Positions 1-11,374 of a DNA stretch of 64,000 bases are shown piece after piece. A program made the position numbers and the translations under genes. The DNA is from Entoloma clypeatum. Its lineage: Eukaryota > Basidiomycota > Agaricomycetes > Agaricales > Entolomataceae. Within the stretch, counting starts at the first letter, position 1. Every line of letters starts with the position of its first letter. The stretch is from NCBI GenBank assembly GCA_963565915.1, contig OY751493.1, positions 372,001-436,000 of the forward strand, written 5' to 3'. The notes under the pieces were generated by a model. The model saw only the letters and a program-made list of their open reading frames with translations. It made no database searches and was not told the origin of the DNA.

Positions 1-2135
1 AAAAAAAAAAAGGATAGATACGGACGTAGAAGGTGTATGCATGATCGACAACTTTGCATTTCTCAAGAAATCTCCAGATCCACCTAGACCGTTCAACATC
101 CTTTGTGACCGACCGGCACATGAGGATACAGGATTTCTGAGACTAGAATATAAAACAACACACCGAGAACCTAACGCGTTCGTCGAATTGGCATGCGCGT
201 ACTGGACGTGTATTTGGGCATACACACATCGACAGCATTCAGATGGAGTTACGCACGATATCCACTTCGAGCGGCGTATTCATGGCAATCACCCCCAACC
301 GCCGGATGATCTCCGGGGAGTTGGCCACTTGTTGCGAACGGAGGAGTAGTCTATCCTTGTATGTTTCCCAATCTAAACAGCAAAAAGGAAAACTTTCTCG
401 GTGACAAGGGTAAGATGATGGAAGCACCTACTCGCATAGAAATGATCGAACCTAATCAAGATATCATAACGTGAGAGGCAGGGGCAGCCTGAGACGCAGA
501 TTACCATACCCATTTGGAGAAAACTTGATGCTCGTAGCAGTCGCAAATGACAACTTCCCAGAGTCAAAGAACTGAAGGAAGGTATCTAGATAAACAATCA
601 GCACCCGAACCAGGGTAGCTAAAAAAAACCAACATTGATAAGAAAGAACAAATCACCTTGAAGAACCTCGGTCCACACCTGCACCTTCTCAAACGGACCC
701 TCCGCCAACCCTCCGATTATCGAGTTCGCGACGTTCCCGATCCCCGATTGCAGCGGGAGAAGGTTCTTGGGCAGACGCCCGGCCGAAACTTCCGCGGAGA
801 AGAAGTCAATGAGGTGGGATGCGATAGCGCGGCTGTCGTTGTTCTGTCAACTCCAAATGAGCCGTGTGGGGATCAAGGGGGGGACCCATAAAATTATATT
901 GATATACCTCGGGTGAGTTGGGACCCGTGTTGTCTGGCGACGTCGACTCTACGATGGCAACGACGCGGTCGGGATCGACGGGAATAGCGGTTTCGCCTAT
1001 GCGGTCTTGTGGGTGTTGGATAAACTGTTGGAGATCATGAGCGGATTGTAAAAATCATGTGTAATCCCGCCAATGCAAGGTGGCAGACGCACGTATGGCA
1101 GTCGATGTGGAGGAGAAAACGACTGGTTGATGTCGTGCAGCCCTTCAAGATTCGGAATGCGTGTGTTGACTTCGATGATGATCTTTTCTGCACATTGGAG
1201 GATTTCGGGGGTGGCCCCGACAGAGGCACCTGAGGATTCCATGTGAAAGTACGGCAGGAATCCAAATGAAACGCGGCGGCGGCGGAAGCGAGCTTACCTG
1301 GGACGATCTTTCCCTGTGATGGCACTGGCTTCGACTATCGCCCAATCCAAGGGCTTCTTTGGATCGCCATGCTTCTTAAAACGGCTGTAGTATCCATAGG
1401 TCAAATCTTGAGGAAACACTATATGAAAGGTCACTGGGTGGTGGTGGCGGTAGTCAGGGTTTGTAGTCGTTGCATACTGGAGAGGTGCTTGTCTGCGAAT
1501 TCTATACGGCCAGCATTGATCCCCTTTGCAATGTCTTTCCCAACCTGGTGAGGATAGCGACGGGAAATCCTGTTGGAAGGGAAACGTGAGATTTGGAGAG
1601 CCAGGGTATACCGCATCCAAAGAAGTGCTTGGCGTACATGTCAAGACGTGCCCAGCGGTCCTCAACTTCTGGACCGACGGATGCCCCAACAAAAAGGTTG
1701 AATTTCATCCTTGTATCTGGATTCTCTTGGAGATTGTTGGATTCGACGTAGTCTGCTAGGGCCTAGAAAGCGGAACCCTGTTTCATCTGTGGTCTAAGGT
1801 AGTAGGCGTTGACGCCTCTCTTACCGCTGGCACCGTTTTCGGATAACCCACTCCAGTGAACCCTGACCAACCAATCTATGGGCACATCAAACATTCCGGC
1901 GTGCAACGAAAAAAAAGTGAACACACATACGTAGTCGTCATGCTACAGGCAAGTTCACCCGGGCCTCATCAACCAGTGATCTCTACACGACTGCACTGCG
2001 AACGGGATTACGAACCTTGAACAATCGAACAAGATCGCTAGGATCAGCTACTTTCTTCAACAGAGCTGGTCGTCGAACACGTTCCCGCAATGCATTCGAA
2101 ACGGAGGCTTGCCTTAGGGACGGGGTAATGTGCAT
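1..2135 (-). CDS. ACH1: Acetyl-CoA hydrolase / CoA-transferase, 3'-truncated by window edge
   Basis: Acetyl-CoA hydrolase (CoA-transferase family 1) of fungi moves CoA between acetyl-CoA, succinyl-CoA and acetate/propionate in mitochondria. The minus-strand exons spell the family landmarks in order: [17 protein letters not shown] (N-terminus), [105 protein letters not shown], a VVAxVES-DNTGPN region, [55 protein letters not shown] and [20 protein letters not shown]. About ten short introns separate them (for example a micro-exon encoding HDDY before IGWSG). The first ATG at 2135 opens a leader [20 protein letters not shown]. The C-terminus lies off the left edge. Family assignment is secure; individual splice sites are inferred and one near 1550-1620 was not resolved. 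Confidence 0.93.
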
Positions 2136-3402
2136 CGTGAGTGTAGGAGGCAGACTTTCCAGGACGGCGGTGGCACAAATAAATACTCAAAGTCCCCTAC
2201 TCGGTGCCGGCCCATACTTCTCTCTCCCATGTTCGACCTGACATATTGAAGGGCGGCAAGTGGCAGAATTTGACAGCGTCACGGTTTCGGCGGCGTGACG
2301 GCACGGGCTTGGCATACGAAAATGGAATAACATCCGTCCCGTCAGAAAACATCTTCGGACTCCGGAGTACTTACCTACTACCTACTGCACCGCTCCTCCG
2401 AACCTGGGCACTTTCTCCCGGCATGTCGTTGCGGCCGTGACTCTCTCGACTCTCTCGAGACGGGTCGGCAATCCTACAAATCTTCCTCGTTTTGGGCCCA
2501 TCATGATCCGACGCCTACTTACTGGTGAAAAAATAAACCAAGCATAACAGTCGTTCGACTTTCATGTATGGCTTCAAACTCCAAACTCCACCTCTTATTA
2601 ATCCGACAGTTCAGTCAGTGACAGCCACCGACCCGGCTCATGTTAACCAGTAGAGTTGAAGCTGACATCACATAACGTTTGAACTTTGAAGTTTGGGTTG
2701 GGTTTGTACTAGTGGGTTATAACCTCTTATTTGCGCTTTTTTTTGTAGAAGCGGCTGGTTCGCTCCGACCGTCAAGCTTAACGGAATCCACATGGCGTAA
2801 AGGACGTCTTGGTCCACCTTGCCCTAACCTAGACATCGGATATGACCCTCACGGCGCACTTGCGAATGTAGATGAATATCGATAACAAATCGGATCGGTT
2901 TCATGCAAGTGAATGAAGTCGCAAGATCACTTATTGAAACATGTGTTCTCATCGAGGTAAATTACAAAACGGATTCTTTCAAGTCTTGACTTACCGCGCC
3001 ATGGTTAGGACATCATGATAGGTATCATATAGAGTTCTCCCCGTGAGACCCTGCATGAAATCTGATGTAGCAAGCTCAAGATAGGAGTCCAAGATTTGCT
3101 CTCGCACCGCCGACTTCATATCTTTCATACAAATCATATCCATATTTAAGGGGCGATGTTCTGCTTCGCGCATGCCTCTTCCTCCTTGCTTTCAGGGATC
3201 ACTCAAATCAATTTCAGGCAAGGGACCATCGTTGACATGATCCGTATCCTTTCCATGTCCATGCGCCGGATCTCGCAAGCTGATGAGTTAAGGGCGATCG
3301 GCGACCTTTCAGTCACAAACCTTCATGTCGATTGTGTCAGTATGTTTGGTATCGTCCAACTTAAAAGACAATGTTTCATTATTTCTAGCGGATTCATGAA
3401 CC
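2136..3402. other. Intergenic, no gene seen
   Basis: Space between divergent ACH1 and the F-box gene. Short open frames on both strands (for example 2991..3173 minus and 3156..3551 plus) lack recognisable motifs and good starts. CT-rich, promoter-like sequence lies near 2430-2460. Confidence 0.5.
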
Positions 3403-4563
3403 ATGTCTATCCAGGCTCTCCCGCAAACCGTCCTCGATGGTATATTCACCCTAGCCTCAACCTCTTCACCAAGGGGCGGCGAACTGGCCTCCTCTCTCGT
3501 CATCTCCCATGTCGGGAGACAATGGCGAACCCTAGCGCTCGCTACACCTGAGCTTTGGACAATTCTACACATAACGCCTCGTTCAAAAGTCCAAATGGTG
3601 AAAGAGATCATCCCCCGTTCTGCGGGCTGTGAATTATACCTCGTCTTCTCATTCCCACCCAGAAACAGAACGCCATACAATCGCATCCGGGAGATCAGCC
3701 ATTCTCGCGACATCATTTCCCTCCTTGTCCCTCACAGCTCCTGTTGGCGTGCATTGACCGTCGACGCTAACCCAGACCGCTTTCGGACCATCATGCGGTT
3801 GATTGAAAATGTCCCCCTTCCCACGTTGCAATACCTTGAAGTCAGACAAAACGGTCAGGCTGACATCACTCACCACGGACCGATGCGTCTCAACGCTGAC
3901 GCCCTCTCCACTCTCCGGCTCCATCGCGTGACTATTCACACTGGTGGTTCCTCTGCCCCATTTTCGGGCCTTCGCGGCTTGGAGCTTTCGCAAACGGATT
4001 GCCGCATGATCGACCAAGCCACTTTGGACGCGTTAGGTGGTGTCGACAATCCATCCCACCGTCCAACGATGCTCAATCTCCAGCACCTCAGCATCATCGC
4101 AGAATTTCCCATCTTCCCGCTCCATCCTTCGTTCCGACCCTCCTCCCTAGTTTCGTTGACGCTGGGGGGATTTCTTTCAACCGACCACGTATTCTTAGCG
4201 CACTTTGTCCAATTCTTCGCCGCTATATCCGATCCGAATCTACGGCACCTCAAACTCTACAAAATCGTCGACACTTCTTGGGATGCGTTTCTTCAATCAC
4301 TACAGCCGACCCCACCGGTCATGACCATCAGCCCAAGATATGCTGGACTGCAAACACTCACTCTTGAGTCGCTTCGCCTCCGCGGAATCGACAACGCGTT
4401 CGCAGGCGCGTTTCCCGCGATCAATGCCATACATCTTATCGATGTCGATCCATCTCCTTTGTTGACATACTCCAGGAACAACCCGTCGCAGTGGCGAGAT
4501 GTCAGTGTATCTGTCGGCTCGGAATTGCTGCAACCGGAAGACATCATGAGTTCGGTTCGATAG
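3403..4563 (+). CDS. F-box/LRR-like protein, single exon
   Basis: A 386-aa intronless frame from ATG 3403 to TAG 4563. The N-terminus (LPQTVLDGIFTLAS, then SLVISHVGRQWRTLALATPELWTIL) has the spacing of the degenerate F-box of Agaricomycete F-box proteins: a Leu-Pro start, an I/LxxIF helix, then S.V...WR.LA...P.LW. The rest has irregular leucine-rich repeats (LQYLEVRQNGQ, LSTLRLHRVTI, LRGLELSQTDC, LVSLTLGGFL, LRHLKLYKIV, LQTLTLESLRLRGI). Such proteins link Skp1-Cullin-Rbx ubiquitin ligases to substrates. Substrate and biological role cannot be read from the sequence. The family is greatly expanded in mushrooms; two more intact members lie in this window. Confidence 0.85.
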   Translation: MSIQALPQTVLDGIFTLASTSSPRGGELASSLVISHVGRQWRTLALATPELWTILHITPRSKVQMVKEIIPRSAGCELYLVFSFPPRNRTPYNRIREISHSRDIISLLVPHSSCWRALTVDANPDRFRTIMRLIENVPLPTLQYLEVRQNGQADITHHGPMRLNADALSTLRLHRVTIHTGGSSAPFSGLRGLELSQTDCRMIDQATLDALGGVDNPSHRPTMLNLQHLSIIAEFPIFPLHPSFRPSSLVSLTLGGFLSTDHVFLAHFVQFFAAISDPNLRHLKLYKIVDTSWDAFLQSLQPTPPVMTISPRYAGLQTLTLESLRLRGIDNAFAGAFPAINAIHLIDVDPSPLLTYSRNNPSQWRDVSVSVGSELLQPEDIMSSVR

Positions 4564-5531
4564 TGTAGGTTGACAGTGGCAATTTGCATGTATGTTATGT
4601 ATGCATGAGTCTGGACATCTTACTATCTTTCTCCGACATCTTTTTAGCTGCGCTTAAACTACAAATAGCCTGAGCTAGATCCTTCTTCGAACCTATCTCG
4701 ACCTCGCCCTCGTCAATCGGTACCTGATTTTCCCCCACCACTCGATCGTACCACACAAGATCCGCGATAGAGGACTTGATGCCTGCAGGCTATTCACGGC
4801 ACTACGGAATTAGTTAAATGATTTAACCATAATTCCTGAAACAGACACTGCCCTCCCCCCCCCCCCTCGGTACGTTTGAGTGGCCGTTTAACCACCAAGT
4901 GGGGCCGCGTTCAGATGAGCCTTTTATACGGGTAGGAACACTTGTAATTTTTGAGGGCTCTGGGTCCGAGTCCCCCCACCAGGTTTTCGTTCTAACCAGG
5001 ACCTAACGACCTACGTACAGTACGTCCTGCATAGAGTTCCGCCAGCCTGAGCAGCCGCACCGAGAGGGGTTACCTTGATTACCCCAGACCCAAAATACCT
5101 GAGGGCGCGACGCTCCCAAGGAGAGTTATACCATCTTCCGGCGTGGCTTACGCTGAGAAGTGAGGATCTCCGGTCTTTCACCCTGGTTTCGCCGATAGCA
5201 AGACGACGCACATCGCCGACGTTCATTAAATGTTTTGGCTTGATACTTAATACCTGGGAAAAGGCCGGCCAAAGGCGATAAAGCGGGAAGCTGATAAGGG
5301 ATGTGTCGAGTGAAGTACCGATGATGATTGATGTTTAAACACGATTTCAGCGTGAGCGTCGAAACGTTGGAGCTTGAGGGATTCATATCGGCTGACTCCT
5401 TCCCAGTCGGTTTGAATGACGTATCACGATCATAGGATGATAGCTTGTACAAGAATTCGGTGGAGGTGAAAAAATTGAACGCCGTCATATAGATGTACAG
5501 CGCAGCGTGATTATCATCGTGACACCGCGCG
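4564..5531. other. Intergenic; short C-run and no gene
   Basis: Contains a C homopolymer run near 4853-4866 and scattered small frames without motifs. The segment 4900-4980 superficially resembles a tRNA 3' half but does not fold as one (see rejected items). Confidence 0.5.
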
Positions 5532-6090
5532 CTACCTATCTTCTAGTCCTTTGCTCTGTTTCTCCTGTTGATACAGCTCATTCAACTCCTCTTTCGTCAA
5601 CCCATAACCTTTTTGTTCAAGCCGATATCCCAATTCGAGCAGGACTGGAAGCGCCCGAGACCAAAACTCAGACCATTGTCTGAAGTCCGCGATGTCGTCC
5701 ACGAGGTAGGCATCATGCAGAGCTTGCAACGCGCCAAACACGTCGAAAATTTCATTTTTTTCCTTACGGAGAGGTTCATTGATGGGGATAGAAGATATTT
5801 GATGTACGACGGCTCGTGTTATGCCTGCAATGGCTGTTCTTGCACGACCTATATCGGATTCAGATGACACCGGCGCTGATCCCAAGGCCTAGAAGCGTTT
5901 GTTCCCGTTTCTATGAATTGACGACGTGGCGACGACTCACTGTGAGGAATTGTGTGGTTTCTTCCAACTCCATCGGACGATCGAGATACAGAATCAATTG
6001 AAATAGTATAAGATAAGCGAGCCCCAACCTGCCCTCGATGTTTGGGGGAAGAGAGGACAACCAAGGAGCACTGGCGGTGGTTTCTAGCAT
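5532..6090 (-). CDS. Hypothetical protein, two exons
   Basis: Exon 1 is 6090..5941 (ATG at 6090) and exon 2 is 5888..5532, joined by a 52-nt GTGAGT..CTAG intron in phase 0. The product is about 168 aa. Exon 1 holds a leucine/isoleucine-rich helix (LAYLILFQLILYLDRP). Exon 2 is strongly helical and charged (IFDVFGALQALHDAYLVDD, FRQWSEFWSRALPVLLELGY) and ends in LTKEELNELYQQEKQSK. The frame remains open upstream of 6090 to about 6279 but without a usable ATG, so a further upstream exon is possible. I do not recognise the family. Confidence 0.6.
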
Positions 6091-6739
6091 GGCAACTTTG
6101 TTCGATTCGGGTATTGTTTTGACCTCGGACCTGTCCTGATTCGATGGCCTATCGCCTTCCAATGTTGTGTAGTTTGGTGTAGATGTTGTTAGATGACGTT
6201 GTGGAGGCGTCGCACTTGGGGGGCAAAGTCGGGACGGATGAGCTGACTTGACAAAGGTATAAAAAGTGGATTTAGCCAAAAGTACAGTATGTAATCATAC
6301 CACGCCAGATTTCAGTCCATTGTTTCGGAAACGAATTTTAGGGCAAGTTCGCCCGCGAACTTGGCTGGTATTGAGAAGGCGTACAATCGTCCTAGACTTC
6401 AACATGACGGTTGGAAATTGACGATACACCGTGCGCGTGACCGTGTGACCCTCCATACACGTTCCAACTCATCCAAAGCTATATCTTACCAAAACATTCA
6501 GCACAAGGCTAGACTATGCAAGGGGTATTCCGACTTTCGTATCCTTGGCTCCGTCAGCGGCGAGCGCTTGAGCGCTGAGCTGGGTGTTTGCATGCAAGAA
6601 CCGGCCTTGGCAGAAGTGACCGCCCCGATCAAAATAGGTGCCATAGGTCAGCCCCCCGTCTCATGTTTCGAGTTCCAACTTTCGGCTCACACTAGAATCG
6701 GTTTCAATCGGACGTGACTACCAATTTCGCCCTGTTAAT
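6091..6739. other. Intergenic, probable divergent promoter
   Basis: Separates the minus-strand hypothetical gene from the BTB gene. A plus-strand open frame at 6361..6717 has no recognisable motif and no ATG at its start; I do not call it. Confidence 0.45.
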
Positions 6740-7883
6740 ATGGGCGACACGGGTACCCACTCTTTCGACAACCTTATCCGCTCAGACTTCTGGTTTGTCG
6801 ACGGAAACATCGTCATAGTCGCCGGCAACGCCGTTTTCAAAGTCCATCGCGGGCAACTGGAGCGTCATTCCGAGTTCTTCAATGGCTTTTTCTCGATACC
6901 GCAACCCACGGAACAGGACCTCATCGATGACTGCGTCTACATGGTGCTTCCTGACGACCCATCCGACGTATTCTACTTCCTCAGCGCCCTCTATGACGGC
7001 TTGTACGTTGATTGTCCCGTTTAGGGGTGTCCGTGGCTGACTGGGGGTGGTGGATGCACATAGGTACTTCGAAAGGCATTCCCCGCGCGACTTCACAGCC
7101 ATCTCAGCGGTGTTGCGTCTCTCGAGCAAGTATTTCGTCGAACATCTCCGCAAACACTGCATGAATCGTTTACATCACGACTGGCCGACTACGCTTGCCG
7201 GCTGGGATCAGCGTGAACACGAAGCGACGGATTCCATCGGTCATTATCTCCCCCGGGAGGTCTACCCACACCCCGTCCTCGTCATCCAACTCGCCCTCAA
7301 CCTCGGTATTCCATCTATCCTCCCCGCCGCGTTCTATGACCTCTCCCGCTATGGAGGGAGCAAGATCCTAGCCGGCGCCGTCCTACCACCGCTGATACTC
7401 GATCAATATATCCATAGAAACACAGATCCACCGCGCAAGAAGGTGCTCACCCTCACACGCTCTCATTTCATCCGGATCCTTCGTGGGCGCGAAGCCGCCC
7501 AGCGCTACGTGGCGAACTTCCTCGCGACATCGCTAGGCTCTCGTAAACCGTCGGCAGATTGCGCTTACCGGTTCGACCCCGTCGATCCAGGTCGTGATTG
7601 CCAGGAATCCTTCTACTTTATCAGGCTCAACATCTTACGCGCTGTCGGCGGTATTTCATGCGGGCGCGATGCAGATGCGCTGTTCACACTGACTCAATCT
7701 ATGGAGATGCTATCGAGGACGGACTTTTCGGATGGGCAGAACAGGTGCGGGTTGAGGATGTGTTTGCCGTGTAAGGTAGACTTTGCAGCTTGTGCGGCGA
7801 GAGCGAGGGAGGAGGTGTGGGAGCTCTTGCCGAGTTGGTTCGGATTGGTCGACGGCGCTGCTGCGACTGTGCTGGCCACCTAA
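6740..7883 (+). CDS. BTB/POZ domain protein
   Basis: Two exons, 6740..7002 and 7064..7883, joined through GTACGT..CATAG restore a clean frame of 360 aa. The BTB fold is seen in order: DFWFVDGNIVIVAGNAVFKV, HRGQLERHSEFFNGFF, a variable acidic loop, SDVFYFLSALYDGLYF across the splice, then FTAISAVLRLSSKYFVEHLR, the helical end typical of mushroom BTB proteins. A C-terminal region of about 230 aa has several Cys (CGLRMCLPCKVDFAAC) that may bind metal. BTB proteins usually dimerise and act as Cullin-3 adaptors or transcriptional co-regulators; which applies here is unknown. The family is expanded in Agaricomycetes. Confidence 0.88.
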
Positions 7884-8519
7884 CATTGTGTGTTCTGTGG
7901 TTGATCTTGCTATCGTTCTGCTTCCGTTGTCCGCATTCGCTCGCTCTATTACCCGTTATTACCTATATTAGTTATTTATTATATCTTCGAATATCATAAT
8001 AGTAATGCTCGGGTTTGGAAGATTGGGAGGAGTACCAATATAGACGCAAGGGGGATCAAGTACAATGCATGATAGAGATGGGCAAAACGGACAACCGACG
8101 TCGAAAAAACTCAACGACTACATAGGTATTTATCAAACACCACTTCCCGTTGTCCTGTGGCGAAGTCGAGAGGAAGGTAAATGGACCCCGCGGCCAGCAT
8201 CAATGCACTATCATAAGGTTACGCCAGCAGCCACAATATTACCAAGGGCGGTCTGAGCGGTCTGAGCGGTCTGAACAAAAAGAAACATTGAGATCGATTT
8301 CCGTTTCACCGGTGAACGGCCATATAAAACCACCCGTGCCGTGCCATCGAACACCTGACAATCACCGTATATTGACGGTGATAATCAAGTGATAATGACG
8401 CTTATACGACCATATGACGTACAGTATACGAGGACCAGGAAATAATTGAGATACTAATCGAAATCTGTTCAGACCAAAAAAAAATCGAACGACTCTATAG
8501 CGGACAGGAATATCAATAA
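7884..8519. other. Intergenic with short repeats
   Basis: No gene seen. A 9-bp unit (GGTCTGAGC) is repeated about three times at 8249-8276. A hairpin with 8-bp arms (ATCACCGT / ACGGTGAT) lies near 8360-8383. Confidence 0.5.
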
Positions 8520-8664
8520 ATGTACAACAGAAACAAGCAGGCGAGACTAAGCAACTATCCATGTCCTTAAACCCATTTCCCTGATGCAGAACTAATCAAA
8601 AACTTGTAGGTGCGGTGGTGGGTGTGTCAACTTATTTGGTCTGCAGGACTATTTTGAAAATATA

Positions 8665-8880
8665 TCAGAGCCCCACCTTGACATGCCTCAGACAAACAGG
8701 ATGCCTTACCATTGGTCCTTTTCCTGATCCGTTACCCAAACAGCGATCATGCACCTGACAACATGTGTCCGATCTTGTGCAGGAATCACCAGACTTGACA
8801 CAGCCCCGAACTTCCAAGAAGGCGCTCCCAACGAAGAGGGCGATGTAAAGGACTCGGACGAGACCGTGGTTGAAGTGCAT
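8665..8880 (-). CDS. Small secreted cysteine-rich protein, tandem copy A
   Basis: A 71-aa frame from ATG 8880 with a hydrophobic signal peptide (VRVLYIALFVGSAFL) and a short mature chain with cysteine pattern C-x6-C-x5-CC-x5-C and a last Cys in HPVC. The CC doublet and spacing recall knottin/inhibitor-cystine-knot peptides. A GTAAGG intron donor sits inside the frame just before the last cysteine. Splicing there would replace the tail by a short sequence and leave five Cys, so two isoforms are possible. The protein is predicted to be extracellular; role unknown. Nearly the same protein is encoded at 9247..9555. Confidence 0.65.
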   Translation of the reverse strand: MHFNHGLVRVLYIALFVGSAFLEVRGCVKSGDSCTRSDTCCQVHDRCLGNGSGKGPMVRHPVCLRHVKVGL

Positions 8881-9246
8881 GATAGTGAGATGGTTTTAAC
8901 GAGGGCGCAAGACGATTTGTTGTGCAGAACGTGAAGGTGATGAATTGCCTCTTTATATATAACGCCAATCACGTTGATTACCCACAGCAATTTGCCTAAA
9001 TCGATGGCAGAAACCAAAGAAAAAGTCAGATACGGTGCTGGTCCTGAGACGGGGATCTCGAAGGTTCGTGCATGTTACGTGCCACTCTTCCTCGCTCGCC
9101 GCTGGTGCCCGTGATGCCCAGAGAGGGGCTGTCAAGGAAGACCGTAGTAGAAAATACCTACTGAATCAGGAAATAGTATCAAACAGAAAACAAGCAGGCG
9201 AGACTAAGCAACTATCCATGTCTTTATACCATTCCCTGATGCAGAA

Positions 9247-9555
9247 TTAATCAAAAACTTGTAGGTGCAGTGGTGGGTGTGTGGGGCCGTCATAGGGCCG
9301 TCGCGCCCAACCCACTTGGTCTGCAGGACTATTTTGAAAATATATCAGCCCCACCGTGACATGCCTCGGACAAACAGGATGCCTTACTTTTCCTGATCCG
9401 TTACTCCGAATCAAGCAGTGATCAAGCACCTGACAACATGTGTCCCATTTTTTGCAGGAATGACCAGACTTGACACAGCCCCGAACTTTTAAGAAGGCGC
9501 TCCCAACGAAGAGGGCGATGTAAAGGACTCGGACGAGACCGTGGTTGAAGTGCAT
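9247..9555 (-). CDS. Small secreted cysteine-rich protein, tandem copy B
   Basis: The signal peptide and first ~45 residues are almost the same as copy A (start ATG 9555), with substitutions clustered in the mature chain (GHSCKKWDTCCQVLDHC against GDSCTRSDTCCQVHDRC). Here the unspliced frame runs on to 102 aa, because the stop used by copy A is lost. The same internal donor (GTAAGG) exists, and splicing to a CTGCAG acceptor would give another C-terminus. The C-terminal tail is therefore uncertain. Same putative knottin-like fold and unknown role as copy A. Confidence 0.58.
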   Translation of the reverse strand: MHFNHGLVRVLYIALFVGSAFLKVRGCVKSGHSCKKWDTCCQVLDHCLIRSNGSGKVRHPVCPRHVTVGLIYFQNSPADQVGWARRPYDGPTHPPLHLQVFD

Positions 9556-9845
9556 GACAGTGAGATGGTTTTAACGAGGGCGCAAGACGATTTGTTGTGC
9601 AGAACGTGAAGGTGATGAATTGCCTTTTTTTTAACGCCAATCACGTTGATTACCCACAGCAATTTGCCTAAATCGATGGCAGAAAAAGTCAGATACGGTG
9701 CTGGTCCTGAGACGGGGATCTCGAAGGTTCGTGCATGTTACGTGCCACTCTTCTTCGCTCGCCGCTGGTGCCCGTGATGCCCAGAAAGAAGAGAGAGGGG
9801 TTGTCAAGGAAGACCGTAGTAGAAAATACCTACTGAAACAGGAGT

Positions 9846-11374
9846 ACTATGTGAGTGCGACGAGCACCTCTGACCTGACCAGGGACGAGGGACAATCGGT
9901 ATACTGCGGGGGAATGTCGGTGGGTGCAGCCCGGCGTGGGATGTAAATTTTTTTTTTTTTCAAATGTCGCGGTTAATTTTCTTTTGGCGGCAGGTGTCCT
10001 TGTTAACGATGATTTGCCATGACACAGTAAGCTGAGAGTCGAAGACAGAGCGGGTGATACAGAATTGGAAGGCAGACTTGAAACGCCCCATTAATCGCAT
10101 CACGGTCTTCTTCTTCAGTTCTCAAGGTTGCTCTTCTGCCCCAAACCAGATGGGAAAGAGGACTGTGGGATGAGAAGATATATTGATGGAGCTGGATAAC
10201 GAGAATGAGTATGCGATAGGGATCGGGGCAGACGGAAAAGTGTCATGATCGACATCAATCTCACCGATTCCGTCTACGGGAGATTGAAGAAGCGAAATTC
10301 TGCGAAGCAGCAGAAGACACAGGGTGCGAGACTGTGGCCAAGACCCCCCGAGGATCGGGTAGTTGAGTAACCTGCATATGTAAATCGACGCGTCGCGATG
10401 TATCGTCATGACATGTGTGAGGAAACGTTGGCACTGAGGGGTGAGAGCAACGAGCCCTCAGGGTGGTACGAGCAAGGGTATGAGCGTAACTTCGAACACG
10501 GCTGTGAGTGCCGATGGGCCGCCGGCGCATGAAACAAGAAAAAAAAAAGGAGCTACGTTCACTGTGATGGCACAGATCAAACGCGCCACTTGCCATGCGA
10601 GAGCCTGCGTTTTTCGAAATTCAAAAGTTTTGGGGAGGTTTCGAGGAGAGGCTGATGGTCGCTGATTTTGCGAGCTTTTCCGGTTAAATTGTGGGGCCAA
10701 ATTTCTTCGAGATCCTTGGCAGCATCAAGCAAGTTCCGGAGAATCGAGATAAGTAACGGAGGCTGGAATAGGGCAATTGTAGGCAATTGTAAGTAGTTGG
10801 GCATGTTGATCGAGGCGGTACACAGGCGATCAGTGTTGTCGGCATGACGAAATGGCGGAAATAAATACATACGTCAGTTCCATGTGTCTGCACCTGACGG
10901 ATTGCATCCGATTAATGAAGATCACGGTCTCACGGAGGAATAGACCAAGGATGCGGCAAAGGTCCCGTGTTTGCACAAGTCAAGTCCCTACGCTTTCCGG
11001 GTCGGTTTGTTGGATTGGAAGGGAAAGGAGGGCAAGTGCGGGAAATGAAGATATAGAGTCAGTCGAGTCACTAACTTATGTCTGGAAGAGCACGCGGTTT
11101 GCACCACGGACACACGGTCCATTGTCCCTGAATCACATGATGTTATAGCAGGGTTATTATTGTTCTGTTCTTGGCGTCGACGAAATCACAATGGAATTGT
11201 ACCCGAACGAGTATTGTTCTCATCCCTATATTTAAATTTAATATAAACTCTCCCTTGTATCCTCCCTCCCCCTTCAAACCCTGGTCGGTTGGGCTCTCAC
11301 CAACGCCCCCTACCCCATTCGCACTCACGTCCTTCCTTAAATCCCTACGACCTTCACTACTAATAATTTTTCTC
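9846..11374. other. Intergenic / unassigned
   Basis: A T-run lies at about 9946-9960. Several overlapping open frames (10261..10870, minus) have no motif, mixed frames and no convincing splice structure. Sequence just upstream of 11375 is CT-rich (11255-11360), as in many basidiomycete promoters. Confidence 0.45.

Larger units (their letters stand above)
8520..9845. repeat. 660-bp tandem duplication carrying a secreted-protein gene
   Basis: The blocks of about 8520-9180 and 9181-9845 are direct copies. Both begin with AACAGAAA(A)CAAGCAGGCGAG, run through GAGACTAAGCAACTATCCATG and end in GAAGACCGTAGTAGAAAATA. Each includes one small cysteine-rich secreted-protein gene on the minus strand with its promoter and 3' region. 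Point differences and short indels (for example a 15-nt class difference before the intron-like donor, and extra A/T in homopolymers) show that the copies are not brand new. Confidence 0.9.

Noticed and set aside
4895..4985. tRNA-like 3' half (GGGTCCGAGTCCCCCCACCA) with a possible GTGGGGC partner
   Set aside because: No D-loop GG, T stem pairs in only three positions and no anticodon arm.
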